A stretch of DNA of 64,000 bases from Rhizobium altiplani (GCF_001542405.1 NZ_LNCD01000140.1:62001-126000), one strand, 5' to 3'; counted from the stretch's first letter, positions 27,081 to 36,113 are shown. Notes: generated by a model from the sequence alone, not told the origin. Numbers and translations: made by a program.

Positions 27081-28367
27081 TCAGCCTTTGGCGAGAATGC
27101 GGCTGAGTTCGTCGACCAACTGCTTGCCACCGTCGCTCGGCGAAAGCTGGCCGAAGGCAATCTGCTCGGCGATCGTGCGAAGCACGACCTGGCCTTCACC
27201 GGCACCGGAGGGCGGCGGCGGCGGCAACTTGCCGGCAAGGTCACCAAGGCCGCTGACATAGTCGAGCGCGATCTTGCCTGTTGCATCAAGCTTGGCAGCC
27301 ACGACGTCGCGCATCGCCTTCGATTCCGGAATACCGCGTTCGACGTCGAGCGCGAGAGCGGCATCGGGGTTGGTGACGAAGAAGTTGACGTAGTCGACAG
27401 CTTGGTCGATCACCTTCGACTGCGAGGATACGGAGAAGAACATCGACGGCTTGCGGTAGTGGCCGCCCTTCGAATCCGACTTGATGCGCGGATAGTTGTT
27501 CAGCGCCAGCTTGTCCTTGCTGACGGCCTGGAAGCCGACGAACTGGTTACTGTGCGCGTAGTCGGCAGCAGCCTTGCCGAGCGTGACCGGGCTAGTGTCG
27601 ATCGTATCCTTGTAGAGCGCCTGGACATCAGGTGGCACGCAGGCGTTCGCTTCGCGGAACTTGCTCCACATGTCGAACCATTCAGAAGCGTCCTCTGCGC
27701 CGAAGGCGACCTTGGAATCGGCCGTGTAGAGTGCCTTGCCGCGCTGTCTGAGATAGTTTTCCAGGAGCGGTTCGTTGCCACTGCCGTCGGCAAAGCCGAA
27801 GAAGCCCTTGCGCTTGCCGGCCTTGGTAATCTCGGCACCGATCTTGCCAAACTCTTCCCAGGTGGTTGCCTGCGTCGGCAGATCGACGCCAGCTTCCTGG
27901 AACGCGGTGGTGTTCAGAACCGTCGCTGCGGCGTTGGCGCCGAGGCTGACGCCGTAGAAGTGCCCGTCAACGCTGCCGCCCTCGATCTGCGCCGGGTCGA
28001 AATCGCCAAGATTGAGCTTCGACGGCATGTAGGACTCAAGCGGGGCGAGCGCGCCGCGCCGTGCATATTCAACGATATAGCGGTAGTCCATCTGGATGAC
28101 GTCGGGCGCATTGCGGCCGGCGACCTGCGTCGCCAGGCGTGGCCAATAGTCGCCCCATCCGAGGAATTCACCGGTGATCGACGTTCCCGCATTCTTTGTC
28201 TGATAGAGTTGCGAGACCTTGTTGGTGCGGTCGGCGCGGGGCTGCGAACCCCACCATAGAAGCCGCAAGCGGGTGTCGGCGGCAAAAGCCTTGGATCCGA
28301 GTGCGGACAGTGAAAGAAGCGTTGCTCCCCCCGCCATGAAGTTACGTCTGCTTACGCGTAGTGTCAT
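27081..28367 (-). CDS. Extracellular sugar-binding protein, Tat-type signal
   Basis: 428-residue family-1 solute-binding protein. The N-terminus MTLRVSRRNFMAGGATLLSL is a twin-arginine signal (SRRNFM), with a likely cut after KAFA. The mature start LRLLWWGSQPRADRT resembles the orphan binding protein at 34713. The ATG at 28367 has GGAGGAG upstream and is preferred to 28400. First gene of the five-gene importer operon (28367 to 23043). Its promoter carries the shared motif. The ligand is probably an oligosaccharide. Confidence 0.92.
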   Translation of the reverse strand: MTLRVSRRNFMAGGATLLSLSALGSKAFAADTRLRLLWWGSQPRADRTNKVSQLYQTKNAGTSITGEFLGWGDYWPRLATQVAGRNAPDVIQMDYRYIVEYARRGALAPLESYMPSKLNLGDFDPAQIEGGSVDGHFYGVSLGANAAATVLNTTAFQEAGVDLPTQATTWEEFGKIGAEITKAGKRKGFFGFADGSGNEPLLENYLRQRGKALYTADSKVAFGAEDASEWFDMWSKFREANACVPPDVQALYKDTIDTSPVTLGKAAADYAHSNQFVGFQAVSKDKLALNNYPRIKSDSKGGHYRKPSMFFSVSSQSKVIDQAVDYVNFFVTNPDAALALDVERGIPESKAMRDVVAAKLDATGKIALDYVSGLGDLAGKLPPPPPSGAGEGQVVLRTIAEQIAFGQLSPSDGGKQLVDELSRILAKG

Positions 28368-28429
28368 CTGTTCTCCTCCTCCCTTGGGGAGCGCCTCCAC
28401 ACGCTCCTTGCTGGTTTCTCTTGCAACAA

Positions 28430-28445
28430 ATAACTAATTGGTTAC
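28430..28445 (-). promoter_or_regulatory. Operator-like site at the importer promoter (shared motif 2)
   Basis: On the minus strand GTAACCAATTAGTTAT follows directly after a promoter TTGACA (28474-28469), 17-base spacer, TAGCTT (28451-28446). The site therefore covers the expected transcription start of the importer operon. It agrees with the site at 29296-29311 at 13 of 16 positions. The TetR gene starts 123 bases away on the other strand. Confidence 0.65.
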
Positions 28446-28567
28446 AAGCTATGGAGAAGCGTTGAGGCTGTCAAGCGCTGATGTGATAGCCCTCCTCTCG
28501 CTTCTCGTTTTTACAATCTGTTCTCAACGTATTATGAGCGCAATGGGGAAATTAGAAAGGTGAACCG

Positions 28568-29245
28568 ATGGAAGGCGCCGGCGGAAATGGGGAAAAGAAG
28601 AGAGTAAGGCGGCAATCGCCCGAGCGTGTACTGCAACGCGATCCGGAACGGACTCGTGCAGCAATCCTCGAGGCCGCGACCAAGGAATTCGCCGAGAACG
28701 GCATGGGCGGGGCTCGTGTCGATGCCATCGCCGAGCGTGCCGGGACAAACAAGCGGATGCTCTACCATTACTTTGGCGACAAGGAGCAGCTGTATCTCAG
28801 GGTGCTCGAGGAGGCCTATGTTGGTATCCGCACCGCCGAGCGCGAGCTGCATATCGGCGACCGGACGCCGCAGGAAGGCATTGGCGAACTGGCGCTGTTT
28901 ACCTGGCGGTATTTTCTGAAGCATCCCGAATTCCTCAGCCTGCTCGGGACCGAGAACCTTCACCGCGCGCGCTGGCTGCGCCAATCCGTCCGGCTCAAGG
29001 AGCTGCATTCGCATCTGATTGGAGAGCTCTCCGACGTGCTGGAGCGCGGCAAGAAGGCCGGTGTCTTCATCGCAAACGCCGATCCGCTCAATGTCTATCT
29101 GACGATTGCCTCGCTCGGATATTTCTACCTGTCCAATCAGTACACGCTTTCGACGATTTTCGGCCGCGACCTGGTCGAGCCCGGCAATCTCGATGCCTGG
29201 GAACGCCACATCGTCCACGTGACCCTCGCATCGATTTCTTCCTGA
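28568..29245 (+). CDS. TetR-family regulator
   Basis: 225 residues with an N-terminal TetR helix-turn-helix (about residues 29-75; ILEAATKEFAENGMGGARVDAIAERAG, then MLYHYFGDKEQLY) and a helical C-terminal domain that should bind a ligand and dimerise. GAAAGG precedes the ATG by 6 bases. It lies between the importer operon, which is divergent, and a Gfo/Idh gene downstream; both have the same operator-like motif, so this is the best candidate for their regulator. Confidence 0.9.
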   Translation: MEGAGGNGEKKRVRRQSPERVLQRDPERTRAAILEAATKEFAENGMGGARVDAIAERAGTNKRMLYHYFGDKEQLYLRVLEEAYVGIRTAERELHIGDRTPQEGIGELALFTWRYFLKHPEFLSLLGTENLHRARWLRQSVRLKELHSHLIGELSDVLERGKKAGVFIANADPLNVYLTIASLGYFYLSNQYTLSTIFGRDLVEPGNLDAWERHIVHVTLASISS

Positions 29246-29295
29246 TCCGCGAAATTCGAGATCGGCTATTGACAGGAAACCATCTCTGCCGTCAG

Positions 29296-29311
29296 GTAAC
29301 CGTTTAGTTAC
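29296..29311 (+). promoter_or_regulatory. Operator-like site before the Gfo/Idh gene (shared motif 3)
   Basis: GTAACCGTTTAGTTAC, with 5-base arms GTAAC/GTTAC, begins 21 bases after a -35-like TTGACA (29269-29274), so it overlaps the expected -10 and start region. It is 92 bases before the ATG at 29404. Consensus of the three sites is GTAACCnnTTAGTTAC. Confidence 0.65.
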
Positions 29312-29403
29312 AGCCTTGCCATGAGCCGCGAGTAGGGGGCGCGGTTTTTGTCGGCCAGGCGTCAGGACGCTGTTCGTTTCATACGCATGAGGAGGATCAT
29401 TCG

Positions 29404-30678
29404 ATGGAGAAACGTCGCTTTGCCTTGATTGGAACGGGAAACCGCGGCACGACCATGTGGGGCAAGGAACTGCTTGCCGGCTGGCGCGAGCATGTGGATC
29501 TCGTCGCGATCGTGGATACCAACTCGCTGCGGGCCGAGCGAGCCCGCACGATGATCGGCAGCAATGCGCCGATCTACGAAAACATCGATGCCATGCTCGC
29601 CGAGCAGCAGGTCGATCTCGTCATCGTCTGCACGCCCGACTATACGCATGACGATATCGTCGTGCGCGCGCTGGAAGCGGGCATCGACGTCATAACCGAA
29701 AAGCCGATGACCACAGCGGTCGACAAAATCCGCCGTATCCTCGATGCGGAGAAGCGCAGCGGCAAGCGGGTGGATGTCTCGTTCAATTATCGCTATTCGC
29801 CGACGGCCGCCAGGATCAAGGAACTGCTGAACGCCGGCGAGATCGGCCGCGTCACTTCGGTCGACTTCCACTGGTACCTCGACACCAAGCACGGTGCGGA
29901 CTACTTCCGCCGCTGGCACGCCTACACGGAAAATTCCGGCAGCCTCTTCGTGCACAAGGCGACCCACCACTTCGACCTTTTGAACTGGTATCTGGATAGC
30001 GATCCGGATGCCGTCACCTCCTTTGCCGACCTGCAGAACTACGGGCGCAAGGGCCCCTTCCGTGGTCCACGCTGCAAGCTCTGTCCGCATTCGGGTGAGT
30101 GCGACTACTTCCTCGACCTCGAGGCCGATCCCTTCCTCGACACGCTCTACGAGGATCCGTCGAAGATTGACGGCTACTTCCGAGACGGCTGCGTCTATCG
30201 CGAGGATATCGACATCCCCGACACCATGGTCGTCAGCATCCGCTACAAGAACGACGTCCACGTTTCCTATTCGCTGAACACCTTCCAGCCGATCGAAGGC
30301 CACCACATCGCCTTCAACGGCACGCATGGGCGTATCGAACTCAGGCAATACGAGAAGCAGCCATGGGAGACGCCTGACGAGGACACGATCCTGCTCGTCC
30401 GCAATTTCCCGAAGGACAAGCCGGCCGTCGAACGCATCGTCGTGCCGCATTCTTCGGGCGGCCACTACGGCGGCGACGACCGGATGCGCAACATGATCTT
30501 CAAGCAGGGCATGGAAGACAAGCTTGGTCAGCGTGCCGGGACGCGCGCCGGCGCCATGTCCGTGCTGTGCGGCATTGCCGCTCTGACCAGCTCGCGCAGC
30601 GGCAAGGTTGTCAAGATCGCCGACCTGATGCCTGAGATCGTCGCGGGCGGCGCTTCGACGAATCTGAAAGCCGGCTAA
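29404..30678 (+). CDS. Gfo/Idh/MocA-family dehydrogenase
   Basis: 424-residue NAD(P)-dependent oxidoreductase with Rossmann motif IGTGNRGTTMWG near residue 10, TEKPMTTAVDK near residue 99 (EKP motif) and HKATHHFDLLNWYLD near 188. An inserted segment GPRCKLCPHSGECDYFLDLE (about 221-240) holds three cysteines (CxxCx5C) and may bind metal. It is preceded by GAGGATC and the shared operator-like motif. It converges with the hydroxyacid dehydrogenase by a 4-base overlap. Likely acts on a uronate or another acidic sugar, an inference from the regulon. Confidence 0.87.
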   Translation: MEKRRFALIGTGNRGTTMWGKELLAGWREHVDLVAIVDTNSLRAERARTMIGSNAPIYENIDAMLAEQQVDLVIVCTPDYTHDDIVVRALEAGIDVITEKPMTTAVDKIRRILDAEKRSGKRVDVSFNYRYSPTAARIKELLNAGEIGRVTSVDFHWYLDTKHGADYFRRWHAYTENSGSLFVHKATHHFDLLNWYLDSDPDAVTSFADLQNYGRKGPFRGPRCKLCPHSGECDYFLDLEADPFLDTLYEDPSKIDGYFRDGCVYREDIDIPDTMVVSIRYKNDVHVSYSLNTFQPIEGHHIAFNGTHGRIELRQYEKQPWETPDEDTILLVRNFPKDKPAVERIVVPHSSGGHYGGDDRMRNMIFKQGMEDKLGQRAGTRAGAMSVLCGIAALTSSRSGKVVKIADLMPEIVAGGASTNLKAG

Positions 30679-31685
30679 GCAATCAGGGCGAGGTCGCGAC
30701 GCAGGATCTGATAGAGGAGCGGTTCGCCTTTGGTGAACCGCTCTATTTCATCGACTGCCATATCCCCGAGCCGCCCGCGCTCCAGCCCTACCGCGCCGGC
30801 GATATGCGGCGTCAGGAACACATTCGGCAGGTCATAGAAGGCCGATGCCGTCTCCGGGACTTCAGGATCCGTTACGTCGATGATCGCGTCGATCCGCCCG
30901 GTGCTGAGCGTCTCCAGCAGCGCGGCTTCGTCGATCAAGGCGCCACGCGCCGTATTGATCAGCGTCGCTCCTTCTTTCATCAGCGACAGCTCCCGGGCTC
31001 CGATCATATGGCGCGTCGATGGCAGCGACGGTGCGTGCACGGAGACGATGTCGGACTGCGTCATCAGTGTCGGCAGATCTGCCTTCTCGGTTCCGAGGCT
31101 GATTGCCTCGATCGCATCGACGGTGGGGTCGAAAAGAAGGACGCGATATTCGAACGGTCGCAAGAGCTCGATCACTCGTCGGCCGATGCGTGAGGCGCCG
31201 ATGATGCCGACCGTGCGATGATAGTTGCCGATCGCCAACCGTTGCATCGGGTGCGTCCGGTCGCGATTGCGATCCGCCAGATAGAGGTCGCGGAAGCGAA
31301 ATACCTGCTTGCCGGCGAAGATGATTGCCGCAAGCGTGAACTCCGCAACGGGAACCGAATTTGCCTCGGCGGCGTGCGTCACGGCTATGCCGGCATCGAA
31401 GATCTGCTCGTCGACAATTCCCTTAACTGTTCCGGCCGCATGGGCGATCAGCCGCAGCCGTGGGGCCGCCGCAACTACCTCGCGCCCGACATAGGGCGAT
31501 CCCCAACCCGTGATGAGAATGTCAGTCTCGGCGAGAATGCGCCGGGCGCGATCGTCGCTAAAACTCCGGAGCGGTTGAGGATCGAGAAGTTGGCCGATCT
31601 CGGCAAGCCGGTGCAGGGCCTGCGCGGTGAGGACATGCTCCGTTCGCGAAGGCTGCATCGCAAGTGCGATGGAGGGGCGCCTCAT
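30675..31685 (-). CDS. D-2-hydroxyacid dehydrogenase-family protein
   Basis: 336 residues. The NAD-binding motif GIIGASRIGRRV lies at about residues 160-171; catalytic Arg is in NTARGALIDE, the acidic residue in TDPEVP, and His in LTPHIAGAVG. The segment before His differs from the common EPL motif, so substrate is uncertain; relatives include glyoxylate/hydroxypyruvate reductases. It overlaps the DUF2264 gene by 4 bases and ends the LacI-DUF2264-dehydrogenase operon. Confidence 0.88.
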   Translation of the reverse strand: MRRPSIALAMQPSRTEHVLTAQALHRLAEIGQLLDPQPLRSFSDDRARRILAETDILITGWGSPYVGREVVAAAPRLRLIAHAAGTVKGIVDEQIFDAGIAVTHAAEANSVPVAEFTLAAIIFAGKQVFRFRDLYLADRNRDRTHPMQRLAIGNYHRTVGIIGASRIGRRVIELLRPFEYRVLLFDPTVDAIEAISLGTEKADLPTLMTQSDIVSVHAPSLPSTRHMIGARELSLMKEGATLINTARGALIDEAALLETLSTGRIDAIIDVTDPEVPETASAFYDLPNVFLTPHIAGAVGLERGRLGDMAVDEIERFTKGEPLLYQILRRDLALIA

Positions 31686-33544
31686 GGCATCTGCCCCGGC
31701 GCCTCGATGGCGCTGACCCTTATGCCCGCGCTCGCAACAAGCGCTTCAAGCTCCGCAACGTCAGGAGCCTTTGGGGGAGTGGTCCAAGCGCCGGTTACGG
31801 TGCCCGCGTCGTTGGCGGCAAGGACGGCGGTCATCAGGATCGTTTGGCCTGCCGGAATTTCACCACGCAGTTGCGGCACCAGCGTTTTCGCAACGATCAT
31901 GTTGGTATTCGGCGGAGCCTTCTGCGTGAGACCGGCGCGCGGCGTCAGGGAGCCGATATCGGTGATCCCGCTGAAATCGGCTTCGCCGATCGCATAGGCG
32001 CTTGAGCCATTCGCGACCAGCGTATCGAGCTCGAAATCCCGGCGTGCGATCGCAAAGCCACCCTCCGCCGTCTGCAGCGGCCGGGGTGTGTTGATGCGGT
32101 GGACGCGGATGTGCCACGGCGCCGCCGGCACCAGCCAGGTTTCGACATCCACATCCCGGAATGGCGACCACTTGGAATAAAGAACATCACCCGCAAGCTT
32201 GGCTTCGCGGTTGGTCTCGCGAACGCGGTAGTGCAGGCCATCATCACTGAAGGCGAGGGCGGAATCGAAGGCCGCGCCGGCGAAGTTGCGCTCGTCGGAT
32301 TCGACGCTGAAACCGTAGCGGCTGGAATAGGCGAACTTCGCGTATTTCTCCGTGCCGAACCGCATCTGCAGGTTCTCCTGGCCAGAGGACAGCGCGACGA
32401 CGTCGCCGCCATTGCGCATGAGCACCATACCGGGATGGCGTTGCGGCAGGACGCTTAAAGTTTCCGAAGGCCGCGTTTCCTCAGCCGTCCAGAAAGGGTG
32501 ATCTTCGGACAGGGCCAGCGGCAGGAACGCCTTGAACGCCCAGTAGGGCGAACCAGCCGAATTGTAATTTTCCGACATCAGCAGGTTGGGATAGCCGAAG
32601 CCGATCGACAGAATGCCGTCGCGGTTGGTCATCGGCTTGTCCTTCCACCAGCGCAGGTGCTGCAGGCAAAGGCTCTTGATTTCGCCCCAGGGCAGCGCTT
32701 CAAGATTGGCGAAGGCGAGGGCCGACCAGAAGCCGGCGCAGGCGAAACGGTAAGTCAGGCTGCGGCCGAAGGGAATCGTCGCGCCATCCGAGCCGAACCA
32801 ATGCTTGAAGTCGTTTGCAAAGAGGAGGGCGCGTTCGCGGTAACGCTGTGCGTAGTCGTCATCGACGAGCTTGGAATAGATCAGCCCATAGAAGTGCATG
32901 GCGAACGGAATGTAATGGTCGATCCGGCGAACATTGCCGTCGCGGTACCAGCCGTCGCCGAGATAGAAGCCCTCAAGCTCCTCGAGATATTGCTTGGTCA
33001 GGCTCCGGTCGAAATTGGCGCCGACGCAGTCGAGCGCGATGTCGACGAAGATGCGGAAGAATTTCCAGTTGTTATCGGCGTAGTCGAATTGCCGGGCATG
33101 CTTGAGATAGGCGACCACGTTGTCGCGCGCCCGGCCGCCAAGCGGCTCCCAGACCTTCTCCGGCACAAGCGCTAAGGCAAATCCGAGCGCCGCAAGCTCG
33201 ACCATGCGCTGGTCTCGGCCGTTGACCGTGCCCCAATATTCCGGATGCTTTGGGTCCGTACCGTTGGCGATACCCTCGGCAATACGATGCCATTCGGCAA
33301 AGTCGCCGCCACCGGCGCCAAACGGCGCCAATCCCCAGAGCGGCCGCGCAAAGCCTTCGAGATCCGCTGCTGCGCGGTCGAAATGCGCAGCTGCGCCGTC
33401 AAGGCGGACGCGGGCATTGCCGGCCGAGAAATAGGGGAGCAGCGGATCGAAGAGGTCGCGAAGCGCGCGCGACATGTCCTCGCGCGTCTTCAGCGGATTG
33501 TTGGCAAGCGGATTTGAACTGGCAGGATCATAGGTCATCGGCAT
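31682..33544 (-). CDS. DUF2264-domain protein, likely glycan-active
   Basis: 620 residues without a signal peptide, so cytoplasmic. The N-terminal ~380 residues form the DUF2264 (alpha/alpha-barrel) domain, seen in NPLKTREDMSRALRDLFDPL, GAHFDRAAADLEGFARPLWG-like segments and EGFYLGDGWYRDG; the rest is beta-rich. DUF2264 proteins are found in polysaccharide-use loci, and part of the family has been classed with beta-glucuronidases (GH154, from memory). Lies 8 bases after the LacI gene and overlaps the dehydrogenase gene by 4 bases. Confidence 0.85.
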   Translation of the reverse strand: MPMTYDPASSNPLANNPLKTREDMSRALRDLFDPLLPYFSAGNARVRLDGAAAHFDRAAADLEGFARPLWGLAPFGAGGGDFAEWHRIAEGIANGTDPKHPEYWGTVNGRDQRMVELAALGFALALVPEKVWEPLGGRARDNVVAYLKHARQFDYADNNWKFFRIFVDIALDCVGANFDRSLTKQYLEELEGFYLGDGWYRDGNVRRIDHYIPFAMHFYGLIYSKLVDDDYAQRYRERALLFANDFKHWFGSDGATIPFGRSLTYRFACAGFWSALAFANLEALPWGEIKSLCLQHLRWWKDKPMTNRDGILSIGFGYPNLLMSENYNSAGSPYWAFKAFLPLALSEDHPFWTAEETRPSETLSVLPQRHPGMVLMRNGGDVVALSSGQENLQMRFGTEKYAKFAYSSRYGFSVESDERNFAGAAFDSALAFSDDGLHYRVRETNREAKLAGDVLYSKWSPFRDVDVETWLVPAAPWHIRVHRINTPRPLQTAEGGFAIARRDFELDTLVANGSSAYAIGEADFSGITDIGSLTPRAGLTQKAPPNTNMIVAKTLVPQLRGEIPAGQTILMTAVLAANDAGTVTGAWTTPPKAPDVAELEALVASAGIRVSAIEAPGQMP

Positions 33545-33552
33545 TGCTCATG

Positions 33553-34572
33553 TCAGGGGTTCGGAACGGTGCCGCCGGCAATCGGGACGACGGCATGGCA
33601 AATCTGGCGGGCGGGGGCGTTGCGGTCCCTGAATCGCGCCACCATGAGACTGACCGCCTCCCGGCCAAGCGCCACGCGATCGACACGCATGGTCGATAGC
33701 GGCGGGTTGGTCATCAGCGCGCAGGGAAGATCGTCGAAGCCGACGATGGCGAAATCCTCCGGCACCCGAAGCCCGGCTTCGGTGACGGCTTCGAGAACGC
33801 CGACGGCGATGAAGTCGTTCATGCAGAAGGCGGCGGTAAAGCCGGCCTTCTCCGCGAGTACTGCGGACGTCAGTTCGTGCGCCTCATGAATTGCGCTGCC
33901 CTGGAAGCTCATCGACACAAGGCGCCCTTCCGCACCGTCCGCGTCGGTGATCGCGGCCTTGAAGCCGCGCACACGCTCGCGGATGGTGTTTCGATGCGAT
34001 CCCGTCAGATGCAGGATCTTGCGGTGGCCGGCATCCAGCAGTCGGGTCGTCGCTTCATATGCGCCGAAGAAGTTGGAGGGTGACGCGCCGTCGAGCCTGA
34101 GCTTCGGATCGGTGCCATTGACCAGCACCGTCGGGATTGCCGCGTCCTCTAACCAGGCGCGCAACTCGGCGCTTGGATCGATCCCGACCAGGAACAAGCC
34201 GCCGGCGCCGGCCGTCTGCATGTACTCGTGGACCCCATCAGGCGTGGCCCTGTTCTCGCGGATCAGCCGCACCTCGAAGGGGACACCGGCATCGAGCGCC
34301 CCGGCGCGCAAGCCTTCGACGATCCCTTCGTAGAAGACGCTAAGCCCGCCCGTCACCCCGTCGCTCGCAATCAGGGCGAGGGTGCCACGAAGCGCGCCGG
34401 TTGCGGTGCGCGCTGAGTAGCCGTTTTCGGCCGCCACCTTGAGAATGTGCTGGCGGACGCTTTCGCTGATGCCGGGCTCATTGGCGAGCACGCGGGAAAC
34501 GGTGGATACGGAAACCCCCGCCATGGTGGCAATGTCGGCCTGTCGCAGTCTCTTGGTCTTGATCTCGTTCAT
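33553..34572 (-). CDS. LacI-family regulator 1
   Basis: 339-residue repressor: helix-turn-helix at residues about 8-30 (RQADIATMAGVSVSTVSRVLAN), hinge to about 60, then a periplasmic-binding-protein-like ligand domain (LALIASDGVTGGLSVFYEGI to AIVGFDDLPCALMTNPPLSTMRVD). The ATG at 34572 is the family start; the frame extends over the operator. First gene of the operon with DUF2264 and the hydroxyacid dehydrogenase, and divergent from an orphan sugar-binding protein. Confidence 0.92.
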   Translation of the reverse strand: MNEIKTKRLRQADIATMAGVSVSTVSRVLANEPGISESVRQHILKVAAENGYSARTATGALRGTLALIASDGVTGGLSVFYEGIVEGLRAGALDAGVPFEVRLIRENRATPDGVHEYMQTAGAGGLFLVGIDPSAELRAWLEDAAIPTVLVNGTDPKLRLDGASPSNFFGAYEATTRLLDAGHRKILHLTGSHRNTIRERVRGFKAAITDADGAEGRLVSMSFQGSAIHEAHELTSAVLAEKAGFTAAFCMNDFIAVGVLEAVTEAGLRVPEDFAIVGFDDLPCALMTNPPLSTMRVDRVALGREAVSLMVARFRDRNAPARQICHAVVPIAGGTVPNP

Positions 34573-34594
34573 ACGGCGAAGTTTATGCAAATAA

Positions 34595-34606
34595 TGCAAA
34601 TTTGCA
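34595..34606. promoter_or_regulatory. Candidate operator of LacI regulator 1
   Basis: Perfect 12-bp palindrome TGCAAATTTGCA, 23 bases before the LacI start and 107 bases before the orphan binding protein. A direct half-repeat (ATGCAAATA) precedes it at 34585-34593. A promoter for the binding protein, TTGCAT (34623-34628), 16 bases, TAATCT (34645-34650), lies just downstream. It suits autoregulation plus control of the divergent gene. Confidence 0.55.
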
Positions 34607-34712
34607 AGCAAAAGATAATTTGTTGCATTGATGAATTTTTTGCGTAATCTACGCCGCATAAGCCCGTAGAGCTGTTGGAGGATGGCGGGGCAATGAAAGA
34701 GGAGGATGAAAC

Positions 34713-36002
34713 ATGCAGGTCAATCGCCGTTCATTTCTGATGGGTTCGGCAGGCGTCGCTGCCGGGCTGGCCTTTGGTGCCACAAGCTCAATTCCGGCCT
34801 TTGCGGAAGATGCCAAGCTGCGCGCCATGTGGTGGGGATCGAACGATCGCGCCAAACGCACGCTTGATGTCGCCAGGCTCTATGAAAGCGAGAACCCCGG
34901 CGTATCGATCGTTGGCGAATCGCTTGACGGCAACGGCTACTGGACAAAGCTCGCCACCCAGATGGCCGGCCGCGCCGTGCCCGACGTCTTCCAGCTCGAA
35001 CCGAGCACGATCTCCGACTATTCGAAACGCGGCGCATGCCTGCCGCTCGACGAATTCGTGCCTTCGACGCTGAAGGTCGACTCGTTCGGCAAGGATATGT
35101 TGAAGCTGACGACGGTCGACGGCAAGCTCTACGGCATCGGCCTCGGCCTCAACTCCTTCGCGCTGTTCTTCGACCAGACGGCCTTTGAAAAGGCAGGCAT
35201 TCCGGTACCGACGGCGGATTTGACCTGGGACGAGTACGCCAAGATCGCAGTCGAGCTGACGAAGGCCGGCGGCAAGAACAATTACTGGGGCGGCCCTTAT
35301 GGCGCGCGCTACACCTACGTCTTCGATGCCTGGCTGCGCCAGCGCGGCAAGAGCCTCTATGCCGACGGCAAGCTCGGCTTCAATGCCGACGATGCAACGG
35401 CGTGGTACACGTTCTGGGAAGACCTGCGCAAGAAGGGCGGCACGGTCGCTGCCGATGTCCAGACGCTCGACCAGAACACCATCGACACGAACGCACTCGC
35501 GCTCGGCAAGTCGGCAATGGGCATGGCCTATTCCAATCAGCTCGTCGGCTACCAGTTGATTTCCAAGAACAAGCTCGCGATCACGCTCCTGCCGCGCGAA
35601 AAGAAGGGTGGTCCTTCCGGCCACTACTATCGCCCGGCGTTGATCTGGAGCGTCGGCGGAGCCACGAAGAACGGTGAGGCTGCCGCCAAGTTCATCGATT
35701 TCTTCGTCAATGACGTCAAGGCCGGCAAGATCCTTGGCGTGGAGCGCGGCGTGCCTATGTCGCCTACCGTGCGCGAAGCGATTCTTCCGCAACTCAATCC
35801 AGCCGAACAGGCTACCGTGCAGTATGTAAACCTGCTGAAGGATCAGGTGGGCGAGTACCCTGCTCCTGCGCCGCTCGGTTCGACGCAATTCGACCAGCGC
35901 GTCTTCCGCCCGATTGCCGATGAGCTTGCATTCGAGCGGACGACGCCTGCCGAAGCGGCCGCCCGTCTGCTGGAAGAAGGCAAGGAGACGATCAAAGGCT
36001 GA
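34713..36002 (+). CDS. Orphan extracellular sugar-binding protein, Tat-type signal
   Basis: 429-residue family-1 solute-binding protein with a twin-arginine signal (VNRRSFLMGSAGVAAG) cut after PAFA. The mature protein begins EDAKLRAMWWGSNDRAKRT and parallels the binding protein at 27081-28367 along its length (for example WWGS, DRA, YSNQLVGYQ versus HSNQFVGFQ). No permease or ATPase is next to it; a terminator follows. It may deliver ligand to the 25242-27075 permeases, which is an inference. Confidence 0.9.
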   Translation: MQVNRRSFLMGSAGVAAGLAFGATSSIPAFAEDAKLRAMWWGSNDRAKRTLDVARLYESENPGVSIVGESLDGNGYWTKLATQMAGRAVPDVFQLEPSTISDYSKRGACLPLDEFVPSTLKVDSFGKDMLKLTTVDGKLYGIGLGLNSFALFFDQTAFEKAGIPVPTADLTWDEYAKIAVELTKAGGKNNYWGGPYGARYTYVFDAWLRQRGKSLYADGKLGFNADDATAWYTFWEDLRKKGGTVAADVQTLDQNTIDTNALALGKSAMGMAYSNQLVGYQLISKNKLAITLLPREKKGGPSGHYYRPALIWSVGGATKNGEAAAKFIDFFVNDVKAGKILGVERGVPMSPTVREAILPQLNPAEQATVQYVNLLKDQVGEYPAPAPLGSTQFDQRVFRPIADELAFERTTPAEAAARLLEEGKETIKG

Positions 36003-36029
36003 TCGAAACCCACATCGCTCAAGCTTTGG

Positions 36030-36065
36030 ATCGCGGCGGGCATTGGTCTGCCGCGATTTTCTTTA
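36030..36065 (+). terminator. Terminator after the orphan binding protein
   Basis: Stem ATCGCGGC (36030-36037) with GCCGCGAT (36050-36057), 12-base loop, followed by TTTCTTTATT. It isolates the orphan binding-protein gene from the LacI operon downstream. Confidence 0.85.
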
Positions 36066-36113
36066 TTCCCGGCCGCTCCTGAGGCTCTGATGGCAATTGT
36101 ATGATTTTTGCTT

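Noticed and set aside
28430-28445. Reading the shared motif as a UxuR/ExuR (GntR-type) site
   Set aside because: The E. coli UxuR palindrome as I recall it has a different core (TTGGTATACCAA), and no GntR gene is in the window, whereas a TetR gene lies beside two sites.
34788-35888. 366-codon open frame on the minus strand
   Set aside because: Shadow of the orphan binding protein; no start signal or family.
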